From Bilabrum cf. latius (taxonomy: Eukaryota > Bigyra: Bicosoecida > Bigyra > Bicosoecida), in NCBI GenBank assembly GCA_965178125.1, contig OZ237773.1:62001-126000 (forward strand): a stretch of DNA of 64,000 nt, read 5' to 3'. Below, piece by piece: positions 33,747-46,088 of the stretch (position 1 is the first letter of the stretch; each line of letters starts with the position of its first letter). Under the pieces are notes generated by a model. The model saw nothing but the letters and a program-made list of their open reading frames with translations. It was not told where the DNA came from and did no database searches. The translations under genes and the position numbers were made by a program.

Positions 33747-35375
33747 TCATTGCATGCATCGACCCCGGCCTCTGTCCCTGCCCCGGGCCCTTTGTACTCC
33801 TCTCTGTGACCGCATTGGCTCGTCTCGCGTCATTCGTGCGCTCATCATGCACGTCCGTGCCCTCCTCTCGAGACGAGCAATGACTTCTTCCCTGTGCTCG
33901 GCTTCTCGCTCCTCTCGGTGCTAATCGCGCTCTAGCATCGTCAAAAAATACTCCCGCCTCTGATTTACATCATGCTCTGATATTCTAGTCTATCGTGCTA
34001 GCAAATAACCAAAAAAATGCATGTGGCGGCGGTCATCATGTGCCGTCATCCCTCCAGGTCCCTGCCACTGCCAGTGACCAAACCTTGCCCAAACCGGAAC
34101 AGAAGATTGCAGGCCGGCCCACGGGTCTGCACTGACGTAACTATCGACCACGCCATCGACCACGCCATCGACCACGCCATCGACCACGCCATCGACCAGG
34201 CCAGCCATGTCGCTGCCCTTTTCAACCTCCTCGTCGGCCAGCTTTGCCTCGAGGAGATTCCTAGACGTTTCCAACGCAATGTTGCAAAGCATGACCCCTT
34301 GACTCGCATCATGCGATGGCCCTTTCTGTAGGAATATGTTTTCTTCCACGATGTCATCGGACCACTCCAAGGCGCCAGCCATAATGGCCGCGAGTCGAAT
34401 ACTGTGGGATCCGCTGGAAACTTGGCGCAGCACTGAGGCGGCCATGAATTGCACCCTGTATGGCTCTGCAGCACTAAGATCGCCCGCTGAATTGGTTTCT
34501 GCCTCGACTGCGTCATTGTGCTATACACAGGCAACAGTCACAGCGGTACCGTGCTTGTGCTGGTGCCGGTGCCTGTGCCTGTGCCTGTGCCGGTGCCTGT
34601 GCCTGTGCCTGTCGCCGGCAAGGAGCTTCACGATGGATGGGAGCACCTCATTGTCGACGATGGCCATGTTTGACAACTCGCTTTCCCGTGCCGTAAGCTC
34701 GTTTAATGCTGCAAGTGCTGCAAATACCGCACTTTCAGGCAGCGCAGGAAGACGAGGATCCCGATCGCAGCCTGCCTTGACGATTCGGCAGAGGCCGCTG
34801 ACAATGCCAGGGCTTGCCATCAGCTGTTTCGCACCAGCCTCTCCCCTTGACAATACAAGGGCTAAACAAGCGGCACTATTGCATGAAATTCCGATGCTGT
34901 CTCCTGTGAGCAGCCTATCCACCGCTGGGACAATGCCGCTCTGTAGTGCTACCAGCCTGCTTGCATCATTGTCCAGCGCGGTCAATATCGCACACAGGGC
35001 TACTGCTGGCATATTTCCAGCTGTCTTACGTTCTTGATACATCATATGAATTAGCAATGGGATTGCGCCAGATTCTATAGCAGTTTGAGCTGAGGTAATG
35101 TCCTACAAGCAAACCAAGTAGAGGCCGAAGGCAGCCAATCGCGTCACCCTCTCATCTGGTGCGCTCGACAAAATCAGTATGCTATTCATTATCATATCCT
35201 CTAGCTGCAGTGGGTCCTACTTTTGGGGCATTGATGAATCCATGAGGCCAAACCGTCTCCAATATTGCTTGAGAAGCTAACCAATCACCCCTAATACCCC
35301 AGTGTAGTCTACTTGGGCACCATCACTACACGTATGGTTACTTAATATCTGGTACCTTACTCCGTGTGCTCCCAT
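33747..35375 (-). CDS. Armadillo-repeat protein, paralogue A
   Basis: One frame of 543 codons from ATG 35375 to TGA 33747, with six in-frame TAG codons. The repeats are clearer than in paralogue B: ERVTRLAAFGLYLVCL, then SAQTAIESGAIPLLIHMM, AVALCAILTALDNDASRLVAL, and SPGIVSGLCRIVKAGC. Reading TAG as Gln completes a repeat helix at about 35113. Two simple-sequence inserts distinguish it: a His-Arg dipeptide run (34548-34612) and a VDGV repeat (34142-34198). The C-terminus is a Glu/Arg coiled coil followed by an Arg-rich tail, as in paralogue B. Armadillo repeats generally form peptide-binding solenoids; the partner is unknown. Confidence 0.8.
34142..34198 (-). repeat. 12-bp tandem repeat encoding VDGV units
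   Basis: About 4.5 copies of CATCGACCACGC (plus strand) within armadillo paralogue A; absent from paralogue B, so it expanded after the duplication. Confidence 0.9.
34548..34612 (-). repeat. 6-bp tandem repeat encoding a His-Arg run
   Basis: Repeated GTGCCT/GTGCCG units encode alternating His and Arg (about nine pairs) in armadillo paralogue A; not present in paralogue B. Confidence 0.9.
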
Positions 35376-35640
35376 CGCTATTGACCGTGATTTGTGGTGC
35401 CGAATCTGGGTATTGGCTATTTCGCTTCATCTTCGTTGGGACGGGCTTTAGCCAGTAAAATACTTGGTTGGTCTGCTTGGAGGAATCTCTCGTTTCGAAC
35501 TTGCATACAACGCAGCAATTACGAATTGAGGTTCAGCTGTAGGCTGGACAAGCTAGGCCCACCTCTGGCCAAACACATAGCCCCGGGTCTGCGTCGATAC
35601 AGTGCGACTGCTATCCTAAAAGACTGAGCCAAGCACAGTG

Positions 35641-38600
35641 TCATGCTTCCTGTGCGAACCCGGTAACTGAAGTCGCAGCGGCTGGCTTGCTTCCCGCAGA
35701 TCGGGATCCACTGGCAGGGGAATACGGTGCCGACCTTTCCGCAGCAGCTTTGCTGACACTTGCCACAGCCTTACTCTGGCCACCACACCGCCCGCAGCAT
35801 CCGCACCACGCCAGGCAAGCCCAGGTGAGCGCAACAAGAGCTACAAAGCCGACGGCAATGCCAATCCAAGCCACGGTATCGTCAGTGGGGAACAGCCCGT
35901 CGTCCTCGCCACCCTCGGCTCCATCGCTGTATGGATTGCTCACGAGAGCAACCCCGCTGCCGCTGCTGGATGCGCCTGTACCCGCCGACACGGTTGCGCC
36001 TGCGGGGGCCCCTCCCTCGAACAGCAGCCCACCGACGGCGCTTGCGTCGCTGAGTGCGGCCTGTACCTGCGCCTGCATCAACACACCCTGGGTCGATGAC
36101 TCCACCGGGAACTGCATGTAGACCAGCACCGCAGTGGACTGCATCCGACGAGACGTGCCTTGCGTCGTATCGTCGGTCCCGTCCAGCGACATCCACGCAG
36201 CGGCGTCGTCTGCGTCAACGCTAGTGCCATCGACCGCGTTCTGGATAAGTTGTTGCAGCCCAGTGCACGACACGTGCTCCAGCCCAAGAGAATCGGATCC
36301 GGCAGACAGGGAAATGACTGCCTCCACCACCATATCTGCCGATCGCAGCGTGTCACTGATATCTTGACACGTCTGGGAGTTGTTGTTTGACTCGTCTTCA
36401 TCGTCATTCGCTGGGGGTGCGACAGTGCCCATGCCGCTGGCTGGAGCTGCGAGAGATGGTAGAGAACCGCTGGTAAATATGGGCGTTGCAATGTGTCAGG
36501 AGGGCGGGCGATCTATTTGTCGAGCAAATTGGTCGAGCGTGTGGCGCATCCACTGGCTGCCTCACGAGATGGTGATGGGCTAGACGAGGCCGATGTGGAT
36601 GCACCGGGGCTAGCACTAGCACTAGCACTAACATCAGCACTGGCACCGGCACCGGCACCGGCACCGGCACCGGCACCGGCACCGGCACTGGCACTGGCAC
36701 TGGCACCGGCACTGGCACCGGCACCGGCACCGGCACCGGCACTGGCACTGGCACTGGCACTGGCACTGGCACTGGCACTGGCACTGGCACTGGCACTGGC
36801 ACTGGCACTCGGCGACTGCGAAGCTGTCTCACTCGGGCTGGGGCTGCTGCTCGGACTCGGCGTGGAGCTGGGCTCGGGATTGCCACTGGGGCTCGGGCTC
36901 GGGCTCGCGCTAGCAAACACGTAGTCAAAGAGATCATCGTCACCCCCATCGTTAAGCGCGCTCCCGTCGCAGTTGCTGACCATGAAGGCGCTGATCATGC
37001 CCAGGTCCTCATGCTGGAGCACATGGCAATGCAGCACGTACACGGAGGCGTAGTCGAAGGTGGGCAGCAGAACCGTGGCACCAAACGCAGGCACAACGTC
37101 TCTCCATTCACCGACTCGGAGCACGTTCACGTCTTCGGTCGTGCCAGCAGGCATCGATTCCACCTTCTAGTGGTTAATATGGATGTGGAGAGGGTGGGTA
37201 AACCCGCCGCCTGCACCTCTAGCACCGCCTCCAGCACCGCCTCCACCGGGACCACCACCGGGCGGACCGCCCTGCAGCTGCCGATCAGATCCCGAGCCGC
37301 GGAGCCTTCGGTTCGCTGCACGTCCACCCGCCTGAATCCTGTAGATCTTGTTCACGCACAGCTCGTCGATGTAGCTCTCAGGGTGCTCCCAACCGCCGAA
37401 GGTGGCTCCGTTGATGGCTTCGCGCCCGTCAGAACCGTCTTGTGCGGCCCCAAACGTGAGCTGCGTGACTCCATTCTCACCACCTGCCGTCTCGATTGAG
37501 TCAGATGCGCCGATCTGCAGGTAGTCCGGGAATGGGGCGCCATCAGAGGACCCTGGGACGGCAGGCGCGGGCTGCGTGGTGGCCGTTTGGGCCACGGCAA
37601 CCGACATGACGATGTCCTGCTCGTGCCGTAGGTCCCCTCCCCCAAGGTAGTCGTCGCGGGAGTCGTCCGGCCGAGCTGCGAGCGTCACAGTGCTACCCGC
37701 TGCATTCGCACTGCACTGCAGCAGCACGTCAGCGCGGCCTCCATGGGGCAGCACCACGGCCGTGATGGTGGGGTAGGGCGTGGGCTGGAACACGCCGTCC
37801 CTGGCCAGCAGAGTCATGCTGCATGCGTCTGCGCTTGCGCCCTCTATCTCGAGCTCGATGTACGTGAGGCCCGCAGCGTGCACGAAGCGCAAGAGCTTCG
37901 GAACACCTGGTTCCACTGTGAGCGTGGGCTGGTACTGCCCGTTGACGGTGTAGAAGTTTTGCACCGTCCCCTGCCCCGCGTACACCACGTTCGGGTCCAC
38001 TGGCTCGTCGTCGTGGTCCGCCGACAAAGCGACGTAGTCCACAGTGGCGACTGCGTTGGCGTGGTTGAGGGCGTAGTGCTGCAGGACGAGGACATCCTGG
38101 TGCGTGTCCGTCTCGTAGTAGGTGCGCAGGGCTGCCGGATAGGCGGTCCAGCTGGCGGGTTCCATGATGATGGCCCCCACTGCGGTGCCCTGCACCTGGA
38201 GCGCGGTGCTTCCGTGATTGTGAGGATGCATCCAGTGGGTTCCTGCGAGGTGGGAATCCGCGATGTGGTAGGTCCAGGTGCGGCTCTCCCCTGGTCCAAC
38301 CTGAGTCCACACGTTGTCATCTTCCGGGGCCACGTGTAACCCGTGGGTGTGCAAGTTTGCCCGCTCGGAGCACTTGAATCGGTTTCGGCCGCCGCTCTCG
38401 TCGTCGCAGTCCGGGTTGTTTCCCGGCGGCATGGCGTTCGTGAAGTTGATGGCGCAGGTGGTGCCTGCCTTCATGAGGATTGTTGGGATGACTGAACTCT
38501 GCGATGGTTTGTACCAGTGCAAGCGAAGAGGAGCGACCATGCCGGCTCGAGATAGCTACATTGGTTTCGGGCTCGAGCAATCGGTTTCGTCAATGCCACT

Positions 38601-38808
38601 CGAAACGGCCCATTTGCACCAGGCTCACCTGGCTACCTTCCACGCGCATCAAGCGAGTATCAAAGGATGCAGCATTGTCGATTGATACCGTGCCATGGAC
38701 CATCGACATGCTGATCGTTTGGCCTCTGCAGTCCACCGAGGGGACAGTCGCCAGGGGCGCGCCAGCAACCAGCGAAACCGCGGTGACCCATGTCAGCTAC
38801 TGAAACAT
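35641..38808 (-). CDS. Secreted multicopper oxidase fused to a C-terminal membrane anchor
   Basis: Three exons, 38629-38808, 36566-38555 and 35641-36446 (introns 73 and 119 bp, GTGAGC/TGTAG and GTGAGG/CGCAG), give 991 residues ending in TGA. The signal peptide starts MFQ-TAG-LTW, so TAG is the fourth codon. Copper ligands are present: HTHGLH (about residue 129), [10 protein letters not shown] (about 166), HPLHIHINH (about 515) and the type-1 site [12 protein letters not shown] (about 568). Such enzymes couple substrate oxidation (metals, phenolics) to O2 reduction. After the oxidase comes a 200-residue Ser/Ala/Gly/Pro linker, a novel Cys-containing ectodomain, a single transmembrane helix (about 918-945) and a short cytoplasmic tail. 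TAG at 37164-37166 directly follows HINH, where relatives have a variable residue. A lineage-specific fusion; substrate cannot be inferred. Confidence 0.9.
36611..36809 (-). repeat. Hexanucleotide array (GGCACT/GGCACC) encoding Ser-Ala / Gly-Ala linker
   Basis: About 33 units of a 6-base repeat inside the multicopper oxidase gene. Interconversion of GGCACT and GGCACC units gives alternating blocks of Ala-Ser and Ala-Gly dipeptides in the linker between enzyme and membrane domain. Length polymorphism is expected. Confidence 0.95.
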
Positions 38809-38932
38809 AATTATGGCTGCGTTGAAAGTGTTGTCTCGTAAAATGATACAATGTCTTTATAGCTAACCCATATCTGGTCTCAGGTTGCTCTGGAACCGCA
38901 AACTTAAGCATAATGTGGACCAAGCTGCTAGC
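38809..38932. promoter_or_regulatory. Putative bidirectional promoter (124 bp)
   Basis: Only 124 bp separate the start codons of two divergent genes, the multicopper oxidase (-) and the unknown basic protein (+). The stretch is AT-richer than the flanking coding DNA. No specific binding site was recognised; the call rests on position. Confidence 0.4.
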
Positions 38933-40537
38933 ATGTCGTTTATCACCGGATAGCATTCCGGTCGTGCCGTATGCGCACTTAAGCAGGATCTAGGCCAAGA
39001 CAACTTATGCATCATCTCACATAAGGGGCTGTAGCTCGTCGAGAAGTTTGATTTGACGAGACTACCCTTGGATTGTAGTCAATTGGAAGTGAAATGTTTC
39101 GACAACTTCGCCGTCACGGTCGGACGGAACCTTCGCCGAAATAGAGGAACGTTCCCGGTTGTGCTTCGCTGCGACACACGCTTCCCGAAGACCCTGGTCA
39201 GGCTTCGTTGCACACTGATTGCAGGCGCACTGAGAGGCCGCGGTGGTTTTGGTGATGCCTCGGAGATCGATGCCACCCTGGAGGCACGCAGGCAGCTTGG
39301 ACGGGCCATGGGAGGTGCTACATATCAAGGTGATAAGCGCAACGAGGAGACATTTCTCATATGCGCCGAGGGTGCCTCTAACCAGGCCATAAGAGCCATG
39401 TACGATGTGTATGGGATCCAGCATGGAGATGATGGGTATACTACAGAGCGCATAGTCACACGCGTTGACGAAGAAGTACGCGAAAACAAGGGTGGTAAAA
39501 AGCGCAAAGGCAAGAAGAAGAAACCGCCTGAGCCTGCCACAGATGCGCACCCTGTTGTATTCTTTCACCACTGGATGAAAACCACGCCCAAACCGGCCCG
39601 TGCTGCCGCACTCTTTCGCCAGATCCGGTATGGGAGGCCGGTTGAGCTGCGCATGGCTTGCTAGTACGGCGCCCGGGCGCTTCGCATATGCTGCAGATCA
39701 CCCTGGGATAGCCTGCGAATCATCGAAGCGGCGGCGGATGCGACCTGTGACGTGTCCGCCATGGTCGGACAGCGGCAGTGGAGCGGCCGTCCGGAGTGGT
39801 GCAGGCACGGTGACCCTGGCCACCACGTTTCCGCCGACAGTCTGAATGGGTCAGAGCAAGCAGATCCATTCACGGGGGAGAGCAAGGATCCGGTCGTGCC
39901 AGTTGGGAGGTGCAAGATCCCGTATCGCATGATTGCTCTCGAGACGCATTTCACGGAGGAAGTGAAACGTTACCGTGTATTGCATGGGATAGGTAACGTG
40001 GAACCGTAGAACGGACGGCCAGCGATTGGAGGTGCATCCAGTGGGCCCGGCACAAGCGGTGCTGCTGCCGGGCCCGCGCCTGCTGCAAGGTCATCAAAGC
40101 TTGTTGCACCTGCGGCTGAGACGGAATTACCATCGACTGCAGGGTGCGAGGAAAGCGTGGAGTCGATTCAGAAGGCTATGGAGGAGCGACAAAGACTGGG
40201 AGCATCCTGTGGATGCAGAGAGCTGGACATGCAGGCGGCCAGGCTTGAGGAGATGTCAGTGTGGGAGAAATTCGACAGGCTAGTGGCGTGGAAAACTGCC
40301 AGAAATGCGCACAGGGACGCTCAGCTGATGTTCCAAGCGGCCAAAGAAGGGAGGCCCATGGAGCTGGTCAAGCGGCTCAGGCTCGGTGTACTCGCTGGAG
40401 GTCACACGCGCCGGTTCGCTGTCACAGGGGCAGCGGGTGAAGTTACTCAAATATCCGCGCTGGAGGCAGCTCGGCTTGGGGGACATGATGAGTGTATTAA
40501 CCTTAAGGTGCTGGATCTTCATTCGGGGCAGTCCTGA
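38933..40537 (+). CDS. Unknown basic protein with Lys-rich motif and C-terminal coiled coil
   Basis: One frame of 535 codons from ATG 38933 to TGA, with four in-frame TAG codons (38951, 39035, 39662, 40007). The start gives MSFITG-TAG-HSG and reads smoothly into the main frame. A stretch LRGRGGFGD (about residue 105) faintly recalls the LxGGKGGFG junction of SDE2-type splicing proteins, but the rest does not match convincingly. A nuclear-localisation-like KKRKGKKKKP occurs near residue 190 and a helical, charged segment lies near 405-480 (AMEERQRLG to WKTARNAHRDAQL). Third-position GC is lower than in the neighbours. It shares a short upstream region with the divergent oxidase gene. Function not assigned. 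Confidence 0.7.
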
Positions 40538-40698
40538 CTGTGTCCAGCGGAACCGACCAGATCCTAAGTTAGCCCTAATTTGGATAGGGGTTGTAGGTCG
40601 AATTAAACGTGTTGAGTTAGGCCTAGAATCATCCGGATTTCCACAATCCCAGTTCGATCATGGTATCCCGGCATTCAATTGGCTGCACGGTCTTCCTA

Positions 40699-43148
40699 TC
40701 ACACCGCCGTTGCTCTCATCTGCCCCCCAGAACCCGAAGATCCCCTTCCTCCCCTCCTACCAGGACTCGCAGCGGGCGCACCAGCACCCCCACGCCCATG
40801 GCCCCTAGTGCCCTCTGGGCTCCTGCTCTCCTCCAGCCCGATGAACCCTGCATCCATCCCCATGTCCATGTCATCGCTTGCCGTCCGTGACCCAACCCGG
40901 AGCCTCCTCTGCTGCTCCCGGAGCACCGCCTCGTCCAGGCGGCGCTGCATGTCGCCGCCACTCGCCCCGCCGAGGTCGTCATCGTCCGAGTTCAACCGAG
41001 CGGAGGAATCGCCGCCCATGCTCTTGTGCCGGTCAGCGCCGCTTTGACCACGCCCTTTGGGGGCAAATGTCATCTCCACGTCCTAGTCGTTGGACGGCCG
41101 CAGCGCCGACTGCCCGAAGAACCCCTGGTCCCCAAACCCGATGGATTCCATGACTCCCCTCGCCCCATTCTCCCCGTCATCCTCCTTTACCCCGTCCGCT
41201 CGAGCCCGGACGCCCGTTTCCACACCAGCAGCGTTGTCATCGTCAGCCAGCCCAGCCGTGAGGAAGATGCTCGGTTTAGGGTTGACGAGGTCCTCGGTCT
41301 GAAACCGGGCCAGCACAGCCTCGCTAATCCCCTGGACGTCGTACAGGTCGGGGCTCGTTGCAGTGATGTACTGCTGGTAAATGTACCTCAGCGGGCACGC
41401 GTTCAGCGCCAGTGCCTGCACAATGGTGGTGCTGACTGCAAGCAGCGCCATGGACGTGACGAGCTGAATGAGGAGTGCCTGCGCGTCCGCCTGCCCGATG
41501 ATGCCAGTTTGCAGCACCTGCACCCGGATCCCTCTCCTATCTATGGTTGTTCTCTCGGTCAGGTCCGTGCTCTCCACGGTTTCTCCGTCCTTGGCCTCCA
41601 CACCGATGGCCCAATAGGGGCTGATCCGGTACCGGATGTCGTTGTCGTTGAAGGTGGCGTCGCTGCGAGGGCAGGATCAGGATGGAAAAGAGGCAAGGGC
41701 GGTGTGGTGGCGCGGGCCCAAACGGAGCACACGTGACGTCACAGTGCAATGCATGCTGTAGGGTCAGGCACACATAGCGATGGGAACAGGTGAGCCGTTG
41801 CACACGTTGACTACATGACTACGTGCCGATGCCGATGTCTCTCACTTCCGGTACTCTATCTCCACGACGAGGAGCATGCCGGCTTCCCGCAGCGTCTGAA
41901 GGTTGCCGCTGTCGATGTCTTCCTGGCTAGGGGCACCCTTCTCACGAATCGTGCCGTCCTCGTTGACCCTGTTCCACAAGTCTAGCGAGGGCACGCCTGC
42001 CAGGCTCATGAGCACCTGCATGGGGATGCGGTCGACCTCGCCCTCCAGCCCCACGACGACTCCTTCCGCCTCGCACTGTTCCCTGGAGACGTAGTGGCCA
42101 AACTAGGGGTCGCACGGGTCCACATCGTTTAGCGACTCGCAGTCGTCTTTGTCCTCGCACTGCCTCACCAGCTGCCCGATCATGGTACGGCCGGGGATGT
42201 ACCGGTTGAACTCAGACACGGACAGCAGGTGGTTTATCTCCAGCGTGAACATCTCTGCGCCCCAGACGTAGTGCGGCATCTCTTCCGTATTGGTGGTCTC
42301 GTTGTTGGCTGGCTCGTACTGGCACTGCCTCTCGAGCAAAAACGGGCAGTCGTCCCTCTTGTTCTCGAAGGTGTTGGTGACCACAGTAGAGAGGAAAATG
42401 CTGTTGGGCTCCTCCCGGGATGCGTCCCGCGCGTCTACAAACTGGCAGAAGCGCCTGCGGGAACGGGGGAAATTGGGAAATAATTCGAATATTGGAATTC
42501 ATCGAGAGCGTGCGACGAAGCCGAATAGGCATTAGCTGCCCAAGTCACGCAGTTGCATGCCTCCCTGTCTGCATGCATGCAGCCGGTCCGGTCCGCGATG
42601 CATCCTATACTCACTGCGGGGCTTGGAACTCCGGCCACCGGCGGCCGTTGCGGTTCCAGTCGATACTACCGCTCGTGCTGGCGTAGGTGCGGCCAGTGTA
42701 CGCGGAGGGATTCGGGTAGGCGGTCTCGTTCGCGAACTCGATCGGGAGGCAGTACTGGGAGCCCTCCGCGGTCGGGAAAAACGTGTCAAAGACGCCGGTG
42801 CTCGGCTCGCGGACGGTCATGCGGGCAAACCCACTAACTGGAACGTTGACACGGTAGCCGCGATTGTAAATCACCACAAATCCAATCTGTGGGCGCGGTA
42901 AAGGTCGAACGAGCGGCCCTCTAGACGATGGATGTGGACCACAGAGCAAAAAAAGCAACCTACAGGAAACTATGTGCAACGGCTTCGCGTTGTATCAGTA
43001 CTCTCACGATGTACCCAAAGATTACAAAGCTAAGACAGCAATTAAGCCCCCCCAGTCGCCTGCAATAAACGTACAGGCAAGCCATCGTGCGGATCGGGAT
43101 AGTAAGGTCGAAGGATAACTCAAGATGCGCACAGGTCAAGTTATGCAT
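40699..43148 (-). CDS. P2X-type ligand-gated ion channel
   Basis: Four exons, 43008-43148, 42615-42886, 41846-42454 and 40699-41662, all joining in phase (donors GTGAGN; acceptors CACAG, CGCAG, CGCAG), give 661 residues ending in TGA. P2X hallmarks: transmembrane segment 1 (about 35-54) followed by IYNRGYR; ectodomain segment AEMFTLEINHLLSVSEFN corresponding to the conserved AEDFTIFIKN region; EAGMLLVVEIEYR before the NFRFA-like IRYRI; RRGIRVQVL followed by transmembrane segment 2 (about 402-427). P2X channels are trimeric ATP-gated cation channels. The Lys residues that bind ATP in animal P2X (the KxKG near TM1 and the Lys before GIR) are not evident here. A 230-residue disordered cytoplasmic tail follows. 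Two TAG codons are in frame. Confidence 0.85.
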
Positions 43149-43675
43149 TGCAAGCACGATTTAAGAGACATGCATAACAACTAGCCACCCATTGGCATAC
43201 TCCTCGTATCCACATTTGTATGAGGTTAGGTGCGGCAGTCGGGATCTGATGCCTGCTGTAGGGCTACCATTCTCACCGATCCTTGATTCGAACAGTGCGC
43301 TGTAGATTCACACTGAATATATCGTCTAGATCGTATGAGCCCAACGGGAGCGCGCAGCACTGAGGCTCATCTTTCGGCATCGCGAATACTAAACTTGAAT
43401 TTTCCGCTAGAGAGCAAGACTGGCTCGAAACTACAGTCTGTTCGTATCAGCCTTCCGTGGTGCTACTAGCAATTTCAGCTAGTTGTCGTTTCAGTCGCTC
43501 ACGGCCGAAGACAGCGCCAAATTTGATGTCAATACTGCGAAATATCGAAACTGACCGCTTGCGACCACCCGCCGGCGGTCGCAACAAGCACAGAACCTTC
43601 GTGAAGAATGAAAGGACCGAGGTGCAGTATCACTGGCTTCCAGCTGACCAACTCACAACATTCCGAGCAATCGGT
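43149..43675. other. Intergenic, no gene seen
   Basis: Lies between the P2X start and the stop of the next minus-strand gene. AT-richer, short frames only. Confidence 0.5.
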
Positions 43676-45943
43676 TCACGCAAGGTACCACTCGGAAGCC
43701 TCTCGCTGCCCGAACACGCCGGAGCACACGCACGCCAAGGAGTTGAGGTGCTGCACCTCAGACTTGCACCGAGCGGCAATGCTCGCAATCTCTTGTTCCC
43801 GCGCAGCTGCCCCCGCTCCGCTCAAAGCTGCGGCGCTGTCTCCGTGCGAGCGCGCAGACTGCAGCAGCGGACCCGCTCGCCGGAGCCACGAGACAAGTTC
43901 CGCGCGGCGCCGCGCAATCGCGAGTAGCAGCTCGCGGCACCGGGAGGCAACCGAGCAATCCACCGGCGGAGTGCACGCCGCCAGGATCCCAAACAGCCAC
44001 GAGCCCGTCGTGTCTGACAAACCCGCGCGCGGGGCGGACCCCAATATCGACTCCGAGTCGCCCGCGGCCCCGGCCCCTCCCCCCGGGCTGGTGCCCAGTG
44101 CCCGCCTCAGATCCGTTCCCGCCGAGACCCGCTTGGCCCGCTCTGCCGCCATGGAACGGGCCGCTGCCACTAGCGATTTCGAGCGGCGGTGTGCGCTCAC
44201 CCTGCTCAGAATGCCCCGGCGCTGCCTCGATGTATCCGTTGAGCTGGCCGGGGGCACTGGGGGTGCCTGAGGTGTTTGGGCGGTGGCACCGGAGACTGCA
44301 GGGCCACCGGCCGGACGAACCCTCAGCGAACCTTCGCTCCTCACGGCCTTGGGGGCTGCCTCGCCGGAATCGATATTGGCGCGCATCGCTTGCTGGACTG
44401 CTGGCCCAGTCCTGCTGCTGTAGCACACAGGCAGCCCAGTGCCATCCGTTTCCCTGCCCCTCTTGCGACCAGTTGCGGCCGCAGCCCCAGTTTGACCCCC
44501 CTTCGCGCTCTTGTGCGTGAGACTAGAGTCTGTGGCGCTGCGTCGCAGTGCAATGCAGGCCTGATCAAGGGCGAAGGCGGACAGCGCCTGTGCCTCGTGG
44601 TGCCCCAGCCGCCCAAGAAAATGCGAGTCCGGTTTGGAGATATCCACTACTTCCGGTTTTGAAGATCGTTCAGTGTTGGGTGCACCAGAGGCTGCCCCTG
44701 TGATGGCACCCAGACCATCCTGCTCGTCTTCGTCCTCGTCCTCGTCACCCGCATCCATGCCCAGCTGCTGCGCCGACGCCCCTTCCGCCTTCGAGGCTAT
44801 GTTTCCACCCGCCCCCTCCGATGCACAATTGCCTGACGCCCCACTTCCAGCAGCAGCGCCATCAGCAGCGCCATCAGCAGCAGGAGCAGCAGGCACTGCG
44901 ACGGCACCGGCACCGGCACCGGCACCGGCACCCATCCCAAGCCTCCGGCCCCAGAGCGCCCTGTCTATTCGCACGCTACTTTTACGGGCCCCCTTTGCAC
45001 TGCTTGATGCGTGTGACACCCACACCCCCAGGTTCTTACTCGTCACACCGGCGTCGGCCTGGGACCAGCCGCTGCGCACAGCCTGAATGCGAGCACGAAG
45101 GCCCCTAAACCCCCCGAGCACCTGCTCGGTCCATGCCGGCGGCGGTAATCCAAGAGACGCTCGGTCGCTGGCCGTTGCATCGCTCTAGCTGGCACTGTAG
45201 CGTGTTCCGGATCGGTCAAAAACCTGCTCGGCATGCTCTGGCGGCCCCGCGCCGCCACCAGGGCTGCCGGTCGGGATGCGAGGGCCAACAACGAATGCAT
45301 CTTCGGAGCCGCCAGCGTGCGTGATCTTCCATTTGGATCCATTCGATTGGTATTCTTCTTCCATCGGCGCGCTTGGCTGCATGGCGTTCCAAGAGGGCGC
45401 ACCTGCTTCTGTTCCAGTGCCGCTCGCTGACGCGATGCCCGGGCCTGCGTGAATAGCACCAGACCCTTCTGACTGACTACTCCCTACGTTATCTCCCGTA
45501 TCGCAAACTTGGGCTTTTCGTGGACACCTGCCAAGACTCTCTTGGTGCGATCGCCACATGAACTCTTCTGCTGAACTTGGTGCTTCCCCAGCGGCCCAAC
45601 GCTAATTGGCCGCGGCTAATTCTAGGGGCGATAGTTGTGGCACAGGGAGTATCCCCATTGGCTTTGGGGGCCGCCTGTGACGCCGAGCCTGCCTTTGCTC
45701 TCGAGGGCGTGAGCCAGCAGTCGGTTCTGCAGGCCCCGGCGGTCTCAACGCCGGTCCAGCAGCACCAGCACCACCGCCAGTGCCTGCGCCTCCATCCATT
45801 GGCACACTCATACTGCAAGCAAGAACCTACTATGTGTGTCGCAGCAAGCGCTGAGTGGACTGATTCTGGAGTGATTTGTGGAACCCAGCCAGGCAGTGCT
45901 CCGAATCCAGGTCGGCTGGTGGTGCTGTGGGCGGTATGTGCAT
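43676..45943 (-). CDS. Unknown Ala/Ser-rich protein
   Basis: One frame of 756 codons from ATG 45943 to TGA 43676 with four TAG codons, two of them adjacent (about 45826-45831). The start was chosen because it is the first in-frame Met after an upstream TGA and the sequence from it is protein-like; a later ATG at 45811 is an alternative, since it is preceded by a TTGCAG that could be an intron acceptor. The protein is largely disordered, with an acidic patch (EDEDEDEQD) and a Gly-Ala dipeptide run; the C-terminal 130 residues (from about CTPPVDCSVASRCRELLLAI) are helical and Cys-containing and may be the only folded part. No family recognised. Confidence 0.65.
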
Positions 45944-46088
45944 GAAAGGGAACGCTTCAATGCTGCGCGCAATGCAAACAATGATACACAATGCCCGCTG
46001 CCATCCTTCCCCTCCAACCCCACGCCGTCACGGCCCATTCCTGCCGCACGGCCTAGCCATCCAACACTACTTCCTAGGTCAACCATGC

